Shown: piece after piece, positions 22,280 to 35,162 of the stretch
How positions within the stretch are numbered: the first letter of the stretch is position 1
How the letters are laid out: every line of letters starts with the position of its first letter
Translations under genes and position numbers: made by a program
Source: Diadema setosum
Taxonomy: Eukaryota > Echinodermata > Echinoidea > Diadematoida > Diadematidae
Direction: 5' to 3'
DNA: 64,000 bases
Assembly (NCBI GenBank): GCA_033980235.1
Contig: CM067062.1
Coordinates: 16,621,301 to 16,685,300, forward strand
The notes under the pieces: generated by a model
The model's input: only the letters and a program-made list of their open reading frames with translations
Told to the model about the DNA's origin: nothing
The model's database searches: none

Positions 22280-23145
22280 ACATACATCAGGGATGGGGCT
22301 AAGAATTGGCAATAATATTGGTATAATATGAGACCATGCAACCATGAGAATAACAGTTAGCTTCACTTCATAAATATAATAATGTGAATGTACACATGTA
22401 TTATGAGCATTCCAAACCAGCACCCCCCCCCCCATATCTGTGAGAATCATCAAGTTATGGAGTGAATGATTCAGCTTGCCAAAATGTACCTGGACTATTT
22501 CAAGCAATTTCCCTCATTTTCATATGGGTTGGGAAACCCCTACTGTGAAGGGTTTATGTTTCATTTCAACATTTTCACACATACCAATGTGTTTCATTTC
22601 CTTAATTTTTCTCTCTTCCTATTTTTTCCTCCTCTTTTCTACAACGGGATATTGTGACCAAATGAGGCAGAAAATGTGGCGCTGAGTGCGAGTGTAATGA
22701 GATGGAATAATAAGGAGAGTCAGGGAGAGGTTAATATTTGTATATGTATGTGTCTGCCTCTGGCATGCAGTCAATATAATGAATATGGGAAATCTGGTAG
22801 TGAAAGATTCAAATGAGTAATGTGTCATTCACATACCTCATTCTATGGTTTTGGAGGGTTTTTCTTGTTCATTTGTTTGTTGATGTGATCTCTTTAGGCA
22901 TATTGTCAAGTAATAGAGGTGTGACTTAAAATTTATCTTCCCCCCATTCCACAATTTGACAAAGGGAGAATTATTGTCTGATTCGACGTAGTATCATTTT
23001 TTCCTCCATTCTGCCAGCTTGGAATTCTTTGATGTAAATGAGTCCAGTCTGCATCATATCAGCATCGTGTATTCTCTCTTTCTTAGAACTGAGTATTCTG
23101 CAATGCATGATACAACAAGTTGTGCATTGTTTTGTTTTGTTTTTG
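22280..23145. other. Intron, nothing recognised
   Basis: AT-rich intron between two repeats. No supported feature. Confidence 0.5.
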
Positions 23146-23212
23146 TTTGCTTGTTTGTTTGTTTGTTTGTTTGTTTGTTTGTTTGTTTGTTTGTTTGTTT
23201 GTTGTTGTTTTT
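23146..23212 (+). repeat. (GTTT)n microsatellite
   Basis: About 13 GTTT units, with a smaller array of the same motif at 24208-24237. Confidence 0.95.
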
Positions 23213-23818
23213 TAGGGGGGAGAGGTTTCAGCATACATAACATCATCAGTGACTTTAGTCCATTCGCTTGATAGCTACACTAAAATCATCCAGAGGAATA
23301 TTTCTTGTTTTCCCCCCATGAAGACAAAGAGTGTGTTACATTTGGTCAGATGGTATGGGGATCCATTTTATTGCCACTGATGAGCAGAAAATTCACAGCC
23401 TGATGTTCTTGTTCACTGTTTAACATCATCCCCGAACCTTTTCTTCCTTTTTTGATCTCTCTTTCCCTCTTTCTTTTTCTCTCTCATTCTTTTCTCTCTA
23501 ATCTTTCTTTTTTTTCTCTCTTAACACAGTCCAATGGTATTATGATATTACTCTTTTCTTTAATCCTCTGCTAATACATATTTTAATATGCTGCCATGAA
23601 TTTCTCAAAGCCATCAGTATTGATATTCATTTGAAATGATTTTATTATTGGTATTATGGAGTAGCTCAAACACCATGTAGGAAACCCTCATCACTAGACC
23701 TAGAGAAAGTCATCTTCATTAGAGCGGTGTGTTGTAAGGTTTATATGGTGATTGGGCATTTCACCTGTTCCTTTAAGATTTTTTTGCTTTACTTAGTTAC
23801 TTTGCATCTATACATATC

Positions 23819-24030
23819 TACTGTAAAAGTGGATATTTTCATGTAATTTTTCACACTCAGCTTGGTAAGATGAGTTTCGTGTGTTTTCAATTCTGTGGAA
23901 TCAAGACATCAACTACTGGAACATATGGCAAGCAAAAATATTTGCATGTTTTTATTTTTTGCGTTAGTTTCTGTTTGTGCGATATGCGCAAATATTTCAA
24001 CGCCGCGAAAAATTTTCACTTTTGCAGTAA
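23819..24030. mobile_element. MITE with TACTG(T/C)AAAAGTG ends
   Basis: It starts TACTGTAAAAGTGGATATTTTC and ends GAAAAATTTTCACTTTTGCAGTA, forming inverted repeats with TA at both outer ends. The interior has CGCGAAA/CGCAAATA words resembling the 15893/34417 family, so it may be a distant relative. No coding capacity. Confidence 0.6.
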
Positions 24031-24821
24031 TCAGCTCTCTTGCATTCACTCTCACACACACACATACACACTCTCCCTCTCTTTCTCTTTCTCTCTTTTC
24101 CTTTCTTTCTGTCATCAAAGTTCATTGCACTAATATAATTCTATCCTCTACATATATCAAAGTGGCTGTCTTTTTGAAGCTAAGTTTTGATCACTTCCGA
24201 AACTTTTTGTTTGTTTGTTTGTTTGTTTGTTTGTTTTCATCATTCTAACTTTCATATATAATATGCCACTCTTGTTATTGAATCCCACTCAATAACATTC
24301 TTTCTCTGACTTCTTTGTTTTTATTTGTGTCGGTTCTGTTTGCTATTTTGTTATTGGGCTTGTTGTTTTCAATCACGGTTGAAGAGAAGAATGTTGTATA
24401 TTTCGTGTCTCAATATTTTATGAGGATTCAGCTTTGTCAAGAGCAGAAATTTCTCGACATGCAAGCCCAAACGTGACATCACGAATACAAATGAATCAGT
24501 CACTTGTAACTTTCAAAAATATGATGATAGTGTTCTTTCTTCTTTTGTTTATTTCCACAGCAGAAGAATTTAAAGATATATATCTTCGCCGCATTGCAAG
24601 CAACACCTCCGATAAGTAATTGTTCATTTGCCAAAATATGTGGCAAAATAACTTGTTTACATCCGATCACATAATATTTTGCAAGATATTCCTGACGAGG
24701 CGGCTCTGATAATCATGCCTGTCAGGATGTGAGTGGGAAGACCCCGTTGTCAAGCGCAGACCCTACCATTGTCCTTGGGTCGGTGGCTGGCTAATCAAAG
24801 GGTGCAGAGCGACAATGAAGT

Positions 24822-24850
24822 GGGAGGCTGTAAAACGCATTAAGCCTCCC
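24822..24850. repeat. Short hairpin GGGAGGCT/AGCCTCCC
   Basis: An 8-bp perfect stem with a 13-nt loop directly upstream of the TTAA-type MITE at 24874. Its role is unknown. Confidence 0.6.
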
Positions 24851-24873
24851 ATCCAATAATAAGTAGTCGGGCA

Positions 24874-25242
24874 TTAAAGGTCCAGTTTACCTTTGGGAGC
24901 AGTGATTTCAAAAATGTTCAAGATATCACATTTGATGCATATGTGTAGGTCTGTTGTATCATAAAACATCCTACCGTATGTAATATTTGCAATAAAACCT
25001 AAAATATAAGGAGATATCAGGGTTTTTCTCAATAAACTGTAACTGTATACGTTTTAGTCTGGAAACATTTTTATTATAACTATTGTTCACATTTTGTGTA
25101 TTTTAAACAACACTTAACATCGATTATACGGATTCAAATTTTGACAGTGCTTGTTTCTATCCCTAACTCACATTTTAGAACTATTCCAAAGCACTAATGC
25201 TGGATTTTTGTTCCATCTGCAAATGGTAAATTATGCCTTTAA
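24874..25242. mobile_element. 369-bp TTAA-flanked MITE, copy 1
   Basis: It starts TTAAAGGTCCAGTTTACC and its right end, reverse-complemented, reads TTAAAGGCATAATTTACC. Long stretches are shared with 37174-37541 (for example GTTTACC, GATGCATATGTG, AACATTTTTATTATAAC, CTATCCCTAACTCACATT). TTAA at both ends suggests piggyBac-type mobilisation. Confidence 0.75.
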
Positions 25243-25393
25243 AGGTCGCACCTTCTTTACAGGCGATGCCTCCAGCAACCAGATTATGCCAACATTTTTT
25301 TAGGAAAAAGGGTGATGATGGGAGAGAATGGCACTGTGAATTACAAATGACAAATTCTGCATTGGCCATCATCCAACCATTGGTACAAACACC

Positions 25394-25649
25394 ATATGAA
25401 GAGTTTGTTCGCAAAAACCGATTAGTCCATATTTGCCAAATGGAGATATTTGCGATTAAAGGTCAAGAAAAATAAAGAGAATAATGAGAAAAATTTTGCT
25501 TCTTTTGACCATAACTTCAAAAATGTACCTTTATATGTAGTGACCAATATATCATTTAAAAGGTATTATTTTGTACTTTATGACAGAGACCGTACTTCAA
25601 AATCTTCAAAAATGGACTTATCGGTTTTTGCGAACAAACTCTTTCATAT
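25394..25649. mobile_element. MITE with ~40-bp terminal inverted repeats
   Basis: The left arm ATGAAGAGTTTGTTCGCAA continues through AAACCGATTAGTCCATATTTG. It is mirrored at the right end (CAAAAATGGACTTATCGGTTT, then TTGCGAACAAACTC), with only a few differences over 40 bp. TA dinucleotides lie at both borders, suggesting Tc1/mariner-type insertion. No transposase. Confidence 0.7.
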
Positions 25650-25749
25650 TGCATTTTTCGCAGATTGGCACATATGTCTGAAAACTAATCTAAATGGAGA
25701 GAGATTAGCTGATCTCCATCATTCTTATTGTGCCTTCCTGTTGGACTGA

Positions 25750-26600
25750 GGCACACTGCTACACCTGAGGGGGCTCGCTAACTTTTCAAATATACTAAGT
25801 CAAGTTTGGATGGATTACTGAATGCTGGAGAGAAAGTCTTGCAAGCCTGGGCACATACCAAGGGTAAAACCAGCTCTCTGATTTGGCACTAAAAAGTTAA
25901 TCATTCTCTCTTTTGTTTTTGTTTTTTCCCCTTGAGCATTGATGATATTATCTCAATTGCTTCAAGATGACACCAACACAATCAGTTATACATGTTCATA
26001 ATCTATCATGAACACTTCCTGGGTGCCCTTGATGGGCTTTACATGGTGAGTTTAATATTAGATTATTCTTGAATTTATGTCAGACACCTCTATAATTATT
26101 TGGAAAACAGAACAATAACCTGCAGCCATGCTATCCATATTCATCTATGTTTGGTGTGGATGTAAGGCAACTTGAATGAATGACATAAACACAAGACCTA
26201 AATATGAATAATCATGTACACCTTTGTATTCAGATAAGAAACATTCTTCACATTTTGGGCAATGATATACAGACCGTTTTAGTGCTATATCACCCCTTGT
26301 AATGTATGTGCATCACTACAATTGCTGTATGGTCCATGAGCTTTAAGAAACTAACACATCCTTGTTCCCATTTAAAGGGGGAAAAGAGTTGGAAAACAGT
26401 TTTGATTTTCTGTAATGAATAGTGAGTCTAGTGAATTCAGAAATGGAGAAAGCTGCACAGAACACGATCTTAGGAAAATATTTTGAAGAAAACTTGAAGA
26501 TGACAAAATGTGAAAGATTCTACATCCAAGTAAGCACTGTATTGACAGCTAGCATGACGGTAAATTTTGACACAAATCCAAACAAGCAGTGATGCTGCAG
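25750..26600. other. Intron, nothing recognised
   Basis: AT-rich. No supported gene, RNA or repeat. Confidence 0.5.
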
Positions 26601-26608
26601 GCCATTAA

Positions 26609-26911
26609 ACAGATGGTCGTACAGCTCGACTCGGACAAGCGCAATTAACGGTAAACCAGTTTTCAAATTACGGGAGCGGCACGGAGTGTCACGGGTATGC
26701 TGCTCTGTGGCAGGCTTCGTGGCCGCAGGCGATGGTGCAGATCGACTACGGCGCCATCTGGTTTGACGATCATCGCAACAAAATATACTTCGGAGGGAAT
26801 CTCATCATTTCTTGCCCTGCAGGACAATGTTCAGTCATTACAGAGAGGTTATGGAGTGCCCACTCTCGACTCACGATCAGAATGGAAAATTGCGTTGTCT
26901 CAAGGCAGTAG
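26609..26911 (+). other. Unexplained 100-codon open stretch in a GC/CpG-richer island
   Basis: Between TAA (26606-26608) and TAG (26909-26911) one plus frame is open for 100 codons and reads like protein in its middle part (for example MVQIDYGAIWFDDHRNKIYF). The first half is much richer in GC and CpG than the surrounding intron. The first in-frame ATG is only at codon 42 and I recognise no domain. The minus strand also has an open frame over part of it (about 26660-26820). It could be an exon of an intron-nested gene, a decayed coding fragment, a regulatory island or chance. Confidence 0.25.
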
Positions 26912-27859
26912 ATGGCAAGGCTTGTGAAGAGCAAGATATTGAAATCAATAACCACCTTTCTGACGGCAAGGCATCTCTATAGACTCAAGTATGCAGAGAG
27001 ATATATGAACACTTTCCTTATACTTCAGAGTTCAGGAACATCATATAGGCCAGCATCTCCTTTCAACAGGAAATGTACTTACACACCATATAATGTTTAA
27101 ACTATAGAGCTACTTGTAATATTAAAGACAAAATAGGAACAGAATGTGTTCATTATGAGATAATGGGGGTTAAGTATGTGATGTTGTTGAAGATAGTTGT
27201 CTTTGGATCCCTGTCCATACAATGTCAGCACAACTGTCACATAAAAAGGCAAGGGAAAAAAGGTACTAACAGTTTGAAATTTAGACTACATGAATACTGC
27301 TCTGGTTCTACACCCAAGATGAGATCTACCATTTGATTCATATGAATGATTTGGCATCAACATATCATCAGCTGAAGGGTGCTATACTATTGCCTCCAAA
27401 GATTTGAGCATAAATATAATAAATCAGGTTTCATGAAATATAAGGCTTACTCATTCAAAAGTGGGTAAATTTACCCTTTTGGTTTTGATTTTTAACATTC
27501 TGAAAATGAAAATAATTTTAAAATTGACACCATAATGAAGAATAGATTGAGCTCTACAACATGAAACCAATAACTCAATACTCACCCAACATTGTGATAA
27601 CACCGCTCCTATTCTAAGCCAATGATAATATTTCTATCCAAATTGTATACTCTAACAAAAATGGGGGAAAATGACAGGACAAATTCTCCAGCTTTATCTC
27701 AAAATCCAATCCCACAGTGAGGTCATCACTTACATCTGATACCAATGGACACACTCAGATGAATACTCTTTTATAACTTGGATGGACAGTTGACTGATGG
27801 CCAAATTTTATGCACCGAGATTTCACAGGATCTTATGATGTACCGGTAAGGCAATTTAC

Positions 27860-27964
27860 CTGCAGTGTCATGAGTTGATCTGTCCAGCGGCAACCATCTT
27901 TGTAGAACTGGCACCTCACCATCAGCATCTGGATATCCCCCGACATCTTGTCATCTGGGTAGAT
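27860..27964 (-). CDS. TRAF4: TRAF4-like, linker exon between RING and zinc fingers
   Basis: A 35-codon exon with acceptor TTGCAG|ATCTACC and donor CTGCAG|GTAAAT, phase 0 at both ends. It reads IYPDDKMSGDIQML, then VRCQFYKDGCRW, and ends LMTLQ. The IYPD start, the C-x5-GCRW pair and the LQ end (followed by AHL in the next exon) match the corresponding TRAF4 exon. The Cys pair starts the zinc-finger array. It sits about 23 kb upstream of the first finger exon, in an intron full of mobile elements, and 7.1 kb downstream of the RING-end exon. It is too short for ORF-length filters and was found by reading splice sites and peptide together. Confidence 0.9.
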
Positions 27965-30900
27965 CTGCAATCGAAAAATGGCAAGCAATTGATTGGAAAG
28001 AACTGTTCTTCTGAGTAAAGAAAATCTGAAAGCATCAGTGTTTTATAGTCATACATTACATAGAACTGACATTTGTCATCAAGGTGACTGGACAAAGATT
28101 TTGATTTTTTTTTTCATGAAATTCACACCAGTACCCCTGACATTCCATCATTTGTGATGAAATATTTTTGGGGGTGTTGACAAACACCACAGCATGACTG
28201 AATGTGGGTGTATGAATAGTTCACACTTTTTAAGGACAAAGGCAGACATGCGGAACACGTTCATGAACATGTGTATGTGTACACATTCTGTACACATGAT
28301 TGTAAACACAACATGCACACTCACACACACACAAACAAACACACACACACACACTCATACAACATAGAGAAAACACTTTGCAAATGAGGGCATGAAATAC
28401 CTATTAAAATTGCTTTGATATCACAGTTGGTTGCTTTTTATAGTTTGCAGTACACTTCATTTTATGTTGCTTATTAATACAGAGAGATGAATAACAACTG
28501 TAAATCAAAAATTCATATTTTATCTGTGCATGCAACATCCTCTCAAAGAAAGCATTACATCAAAATATATACATTCAAATAAATACACATTTTAAAAAAA
28601 ATCCCAGTTCTTTAAGTTGAGAAATATAATAAATAGCTATGGCAATGCTGGTCTGAATCACAGGTCATTAATTCTGTTTCAGTCAATATCTAATGAAAAA
28701 AAAACAACAACAACAACAACTTATTATGTGTGTCAAAGGTCATGCATCAGCCACACTGAGTAGACACAGGCAGGACATAATTAGAACTCTAAACTGATAT
28801 AGAAGGCATGCTAAATAAACAATGACAGTGACCAAACGTCCTTACTTTTTTCACACAGGATGTAAAGACAGACATCTTCCTCAGTCTTCTTGGTTGAGAT
28901 GGAAACTGACTGAGATCTTTTATTTGAAAAACGCGAACAGTAACCAGCAGATATTCTCGGCGTACCGCTAATGATCCAGTGAGCAGGGCACGGCAATATA
29001 GTGGGCTATTTGCGGCTGACTAATCAGCAAAATGTTCACATAATGTCCTTCCGCGATTATGATCACTCCTGAAACGGGAATTAGATGTGATGCGCCTTGG
29101 AGATACTGTATGCACGAAAGACTTTAATTACATTCCTCCAGCTCTCAGCAGCAAAATGGGTAGATTAAGTATCGATTCTCTTTATATGCAAGGTTAAGAT
29201 AGGATTCACGACAATGGCTGCCAACAGCAAAGAGAAAAATGGCACACACCTGCCAAGCAATCATATGACCAAATTTCATTCATGACTTGGGATAACATCA
29301 ACACAATGCTTTGGAAATTCCACAAACAATATCTAAACATTTGATGAGCTTTTGATTTTAGCAGTTGGACAGCCTGAAACATATGAGACTGACAAGCACA
29401 ATAATCACACAGGACAGACTTGGAAATTTCGCAAAACAGGCATTATGTGCACTCAAAAAGAATGCTCCAATCAGTAAGTCACTGCCAACATCCAAGAAGT
29501 GTCTTTTCATAATATAAAAAAACTAATTTGATGAGTGGAAAATGTACCAATCCAGCACTTGTAGTCAAATCACATGCTAGTCTAGTCCAGTCACATTAAT
29601 CCAGAGTTAAGTTTCTAGATTTCACTCCAGCTCACATAATATGGAGGAGGTATGATCTGATTTTTTTTTTTTTAATGTCAATGAGAATGATTGATACACC
29701 ATGCCTGGTTGAACCTAAAATTACCCCAGGATAGACCCAAGAAGCAAAAGAACAACAGTCTTACTTATAGCTAATGATCAAGAATAAACTGGTCAAACTA
29801 CTAGTGAATCAGTGAATGTGTATCCACACAAATCACTAGATTATAAATGAGGTGGTACTAAGTAATCTTCAAGGCATGCACAACTTGACAGAGCAATGCT
29901 ACATACTGAGAAGAATTTCACACTATGTCAATATTCAATCCTGCCCATGCCCATGAAAACTTTGCACTTACACATTCAAGTGTAAATATGCTCCCACAGC
30001 AATTCCCCCACCTCTTTTATCTTATCCCTCGAGAAATTCCTGTGATCAGGTTCAGACATTACTCAAATGCTAATGTGAGCAAGTTTGATTTCTCTCATTC
30101 TAAAGAACGACACCCACTCACTGAGAAAATGAGCCATCATGATATAGAGATATTCAAGTTGAAAGAAGTGCTTGATGGAGGGTAGGTCTATGGGGTAAAG
30201 ATGATGCTATACCAGCACCTCATCTTCAGTAGATGGGAAAAGACTGTCTTCTGTCTGTCACCAAACAACAACACGTACACACGCACACACACGGACATAC
30301 ACACATACATACACACACACACTCTCTCTCTCTAATGTGATAGCCTAGATTGGGGACTCGGCTGAAATGCAGGGAAGCTTTTAAACCTAACAGCCAGACA
30401 ATATCCTGCACAAACACACACACACACACACATGTATCTCTACTATGGGGGTGGGGGTAAAAGCACTCCAAACACATCAACGTCAAATGAAATCCAATAC
30501 TGGGCCTGCCAGCTACCTCCATCAAAATCTCGATACGACATATGCAATGTGCAGCCTCCGCATCTTCGCCTAATTCTTGCAACTTTAGCAGGTGTATCCG
30601 CACCAATAGAGAAACTGTTGCTTTAACCGGCAGGTACAGTGTATATGCCCCTCACCTCAAGGAGGACTTCCTATGGTATTGGCAAATGAGCTCAAAGATG
30701 CATCAGCATGAATACATGGCTAATTTTAAATGAAGGCATTAAACAACGACAAATGATGTGTGAAAATTGTTGCACAATCTGACAAATAATGAAGCCATTA
30801 TGAATATGAGCCATTGTGACAATTTGAATGATGGTTATTAACAACATGGACCTTGTAAGCCACTCAAGATCTCCCTAATGTTTCACAGGATTGTAGCTCC

Positions 30901-31600
30901 TTCTGCACAGTCACCCTCATTATTAAGTCCATGAAAAGTTGCTTATTCCATCCACATCATTTTAAGAAAAAATATTAGTTTTCTGGCTGAGAGGAAAAAA
31001 ATGTGATAATTGTGAATTCCCTTTTAATATCAAATAACCGAATCAAATTACATTACAGGAGAAATAGAGCCTTGTAGTGTCTAAAATCTAAAGAGGAAGT
31101 AAGTGATCAAATCATACGACACAACGATTTATGATACTGGCACTATGGGGCCCCGAAACATGAGCTAAAACACCAAGTTCGCTAACTACTGTGCCAAGTG
31201 CTCCTATACTGTGTAGATGGTGCATAGATGCTATGCAGTGGTGTAGATAATTAACATCCCCTTGACACGTTTCACCAGCTTCACATGACAAAATAGAGAC
31301 TTGCAATGCATATCAAATGGGATATTCATGTTGACAGAAAGAAGTGCAACCCACTGAAAGAAATGTACGAAATAAGGTCTATGAATCAAGCATCCACTGA
31401 AAAAAAAAATAGAAAGAAACAAGAAAAAGGTGATATGATGAGTAGTCACAGCACAGCCAATTGCAGACACTGAACTCTGAAAGACCGCAATCGCAAAGAT
31501 ATCCACAGCCGGGAGTGTTCTGTCCGCCTATCTGTGGCAATCTCCTTGAAACAGACACCAAATAACTCTGATTACTGGAAGTGTATTTACACCAAAAGGA
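27965..31600. other. Intron, no gene recognised
   Basis: AT-rich intron between the linker exon and the RING-end exon. It includes CA tracts at 28318-28356 and 30268-30432. A CpG-bearing patch at about 28840-29100 has a minus-strand ORF (28811-28996) without recognisable similarity. Confidence 0.5.
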
Positions 31601-31610
31601 GGTACATAAA

Positions 31611-31913
31611 TCATATTGACTCCTCAATCCTCTTCTGAGATGAAACAGGAAAAGGCAGTCCAGCCCAAGACCCTCCCTTCTCTCCAATTGGCAGTAGAAA
31701 ATGATAAGAACGCACACAAAAAAGAAAGACTCCAATGCCAGACACCACTCCTGGAGTGATAACCCAAGGCGGACGGCGAAAGGTCAGCTCTTGTCCACTC
31801 CCGCTTGGGGCAGATTTGATGATGTCCCACAGCTCCTCCGCAAACGAGGATGTTTTGGTGAAGATGTCGATGGATTGAGGAATGGGGGAGTGGAGAGCTT
31901 TAGGGAATGTGTC
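31611..31913 (-). other. Unexplained 100-codon minus-strand open stretch
   Basis: A stop-to-stop frame of 100 codons without ATG, containing protein-like text such as SFAEELWDIIKSAPSGSGQE and, further on, WVITPGVVSGIGVFLF, which could be a short hydrophobic segment. The region is GC-richer than its surroundings. The opposite strand is also open here (31701-32153). No domain recognised; splice sites are ambiguous. It might be an extra exon, a decayed coding fragment or chance. Confidence 0.25.
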
Positions 31914-32159
31914 TTACCCCTCAGCCGCTTCTCTCTACAAATGATGAGAGACCGGTGTTTAAGCTACCATCACCTTTCAGTGGTGGGGGGGGGGGGGGGG
32001 GAGGAGAGAAAGTCTGCTAGGATGTGCATCGATGCCGCACATCTGGATAGTGGCTTTGGCATTATTGCCTACAAAGATCAAATTTGTCCGACCTTTAAGG
32101 AATATGGGTTGCTCAAGCTCACGCTAAAATGCCAGGTAAACTTCAGACCGTAGCTAAGT

Positions 32160-34410
32160 ATGTGGAAGTGAAATGTGTAGTCTACAGGCAAGATTATTGG
32201 ATATTATTTGTAATTCTCTGACATTGAATAAAACACTATGAAAAGAAGAGGTGAGCAAAAAATACAAATGTTGAAAAGAGAGGAAGATTTATGAAAGGTG
32301 TTTTTTTTTTATGGATACAAAAGACCAGACAATAAAACAGAGTGAAACTATGTGCTGAAGACATACCAAACAATAGCATGAATGATCTTTGAACATAGTC
32401 AGAAGGTTATGCAACAAAGAAAGAGGTCAAATAAAATCATGACAAGGATGAAGCATGCAAAGACAGGAGTGAAAATAATGTCGCATGTGGAGGGATCAGA
32501 TACTCCTGACAAAAGGCGGGTAAAAATTTCTGGAGAATTGTCTATTTATGGAAGAGAGTGGGTTGTGAATTGTGTATGTGAGTCAATTAAGGGTATACAT
32601 CAATCAATCAATTATGTTTTTATCTTTTCAAGGCTCACATGACACAGTTGATCAAAATGTCCCAGGAAGTAACACATTGTACTACCACTGAGGACCATAC
32701 CATCACCTCAAACAGATTTTTCATTTGTTTTGCAATGCATCTACAATGAAAAACTGATACATACTTCCTTCTGACAGAGTAATTGCGACTGCATTTTTTA
32801 AATCTAATTTTGTTGTTGTTTAGGTTTCTGTAATCTCCCAGAGTTGGGACAATATACTCGGCCACTATCTGCTGAAAGCTTGTAACTTGCTGACATTTGA
32901 AAACAGTAGGTGTTAAAACTTTTTTTCTATAGCTCTTTCATACTAAATGCCATTATAACTGCTAACTGTAACTCATAAACTTGATATCTACAGGGAAACA
33001 AACGTTTGATTGTGTTGAACAATGAGCCTTTCTTTTATCATTGCTCTATATAAAGTGAATTTAGAAAAAATGGGTGTACTGCATATGGCCAAGTTGAGAA
33101 TGGGTCACAAACAGAGCAAATATATATTTTCCCTACTATTTCCTGCACTGTAAATCAACTCCAATTCTCCACAATTTCCACAGAGAGGTAATGTAATTAC
33201 CTGTCTCCAATGTCACCGCCAAAGATGACACACGTCCACAAAATAACCCACAAACACAATCTCAGATGTAATTACCTTCAATTTTTCCCCTATACCTATT
33301 CACCTAACCCCCGCTACTTTATATAACCCCATCGCGTCTTGTACCCATCCAATAAACCCACTCATATACACAGAAGCAATGTAATAACCATTCCTGTTAT
33401 CACCGTAAAGTTAAGACAAAGAGTGCATTGAACTCCAATTGATGAACTTTTCCTCTCTCTCCCTCTCTCTCTTCCTCTCTCAAAAACAGACTTTAAGATG
33501 GACAAAGGGCATCTTTTGACAATGTCACAATTGTGCGCAATACCGTGTGTGGACTATGATTGAACTTTCATCCACCCCGAGAGGTTTTATGCATCTTTTA
33601 TGATATTGGGTCACAATTTTTGTGAATACCTGAAAAAGCAGTTGTTCTTGCATAAAAGAAAGAAAATTGCAACCAAGCTGTGGATAGTCAAACAGTTGGA
33701 CAAAAATGAAGAAGTGGTTTTGGTATCATTTTTTCCCTCTTTTTGTGGTTATATTTGTCCCAAAATCCTATTCAGAGCAAAACAAAAGTTCTATAGGCAT
33801 GACTTCATCTAGTTCCATCCCTCTTGTAAATGGGTACACATATATGACCTACATACCAGCAAGCAATGGCAATAATATGTTCAGATAGCATTTAATCTGA
33901 ATTCATGGCAACGAACTATTGTATATCATACACACAAACACAGACACACATGTAAATATCAAAGCTAACCAAAACTGAAACTCTAAACTGGACAATATTT
34001 TACAAATTCATGCAAAAAAGTAGAGAGGTGGAAATCGCTTGCCTATAAATCTGGAATAGAAAACTTAAAACTCAGAATTGCATTCATGAGAGAAAATACC
34101 AAGACTACACAAAAAGATGGAGAACTGATAAATTACTGGGCAAATTACAATTTCTTCAAACTGATGTGTAACTTACATTTCTCTTTTGATCAAAATGATT
34201 GTGTGATATATCTGGGTTGTTATCTTTTTATACTTACCTCTAGTTTCCTTGTAATCTCACTAGGTTTGACTTGACACTTTCACATACAAAGTGTACTAAC
34301 AACACCACACATATAACAAAGTATGCTAGGTAGGCTAAAGCCATTTTAACCATTCACTATGTCCATTTGGACACAAGGATTGAGTCAAATCTAATTTAAC
34401 CTGTTTTTGC
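32160..34410. other. Intron, nothing recognised
   Basis: AT-rich intron with a (TC)n tract near 33453-33480. No supported gene. Confidence 0.5.
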
Positions 34411-34416
34411 ACCAGA

Positions 34417-34660
34417 TACTGTATACACCGAATATTTCACGAGGATTTTATTTTCACGAATTTCGCGAGTCAGCTGCTATTCGCGAAATTAAAAACACGT
34501 GAAAATATTGACTCTAATGCTGATATGAATGTGACGTACACGTATACATTTCTCCATTCAGTACAGGACTCCATGATCGCAAATTTAACCGCTCGCAAAA
34601 TTGTCGGGAAGTCCCGATTCGCGAAAATTTAGACTCGCGAAATATATAGCGTATACAGTA
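34417..34660. mobile_element. MITE family with TACTGTATAC ends, copy 2 (better preserved)
   Basis: It starts TACTGTATACACCGAATATTTC and its right end, reverse-complemented, reads TACTGTATACGCTATATATTTC. The interior matches the copy at 15893 (CACGAATTTCGCGAGTC, GTCGGGAAGTCCCGATTCGC). CGCGAAA motifs alternate in orientation along the element. Confidence 0.75.
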
Positions 34661-35110
34661 CTTTAGAAAGTGTGTATAACACTATGAGGTTTTCTGTGTC
34701 AATCAGCACTGAAGGTGCACAAAGGGTTAAACATAATTATACCATAAAGGTGGAAGTTTTTTTCAGATTTCACACAACATAAAACTAGAGAGAAAGTAAG
34801 AGCCCTCAAATACTTTGTGTGTGACTTGTACCAATATCTTTGATTCCATGGAATTAAAAAATGAGAAATTCTGTTCAGTCGACTGAGCGTAAAAAAAAAA
34901 TAATAATAATAATGCAAACATTTCCACTTCTGCAGTTAACTATCCACCCCCCCCCCCCACCCATCTCCAAAACTGAGCAAGCAGATAATTTCAATAATAT
35001 GACTCCTTCCATTTCTATATAAGGTGGCAAATGTACGACTGAAATGGACATACGGCGACACACACCACATTGTAGCAAGAGGTTTGGCAAACTTCACATC
35101 ACCCACATAC

Positions 35111-35162
35111 CTTGGCATAGTCTAGCGGTAACCGATCCTCCGGGCATTCAAAAACTCCAGCA
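35111..35162 (-). CDS. TRAF4: TRAF4-like, short exon with the C-terminal end of the RING domain
   Basis: A 52-nt exon with acceptor TTCTACAG|TGCTGGAG and donor GCCAAG|GTATGT. The first base completes a codon split with the preceding exon; 17 codons follow, AGVFECPEDRLPLDYAK. CPED..LPLDYAK is the end of the TRAF4 RING region just before the IYPD linker. Size and phase equal those I remember for vertebrate TRAF4 exon 2. The upstream exon must hold the start codon and the main RING zinc ligands (C-x2-C ... CGH-x-F-C). I searched the minus strand from here to 64000 for that pattern and did not find it, so the gene is incomplete in this window and its first intron probably exceeds 28 kb. Confidence 0.85.

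Noticed and set aside
22058..22507. 149-codon minus-strand ORF with Cys-Pro-Ser/Val repeats
   Set aside because: It reads the ACGG/ACAC minisatellite; purely compositional.
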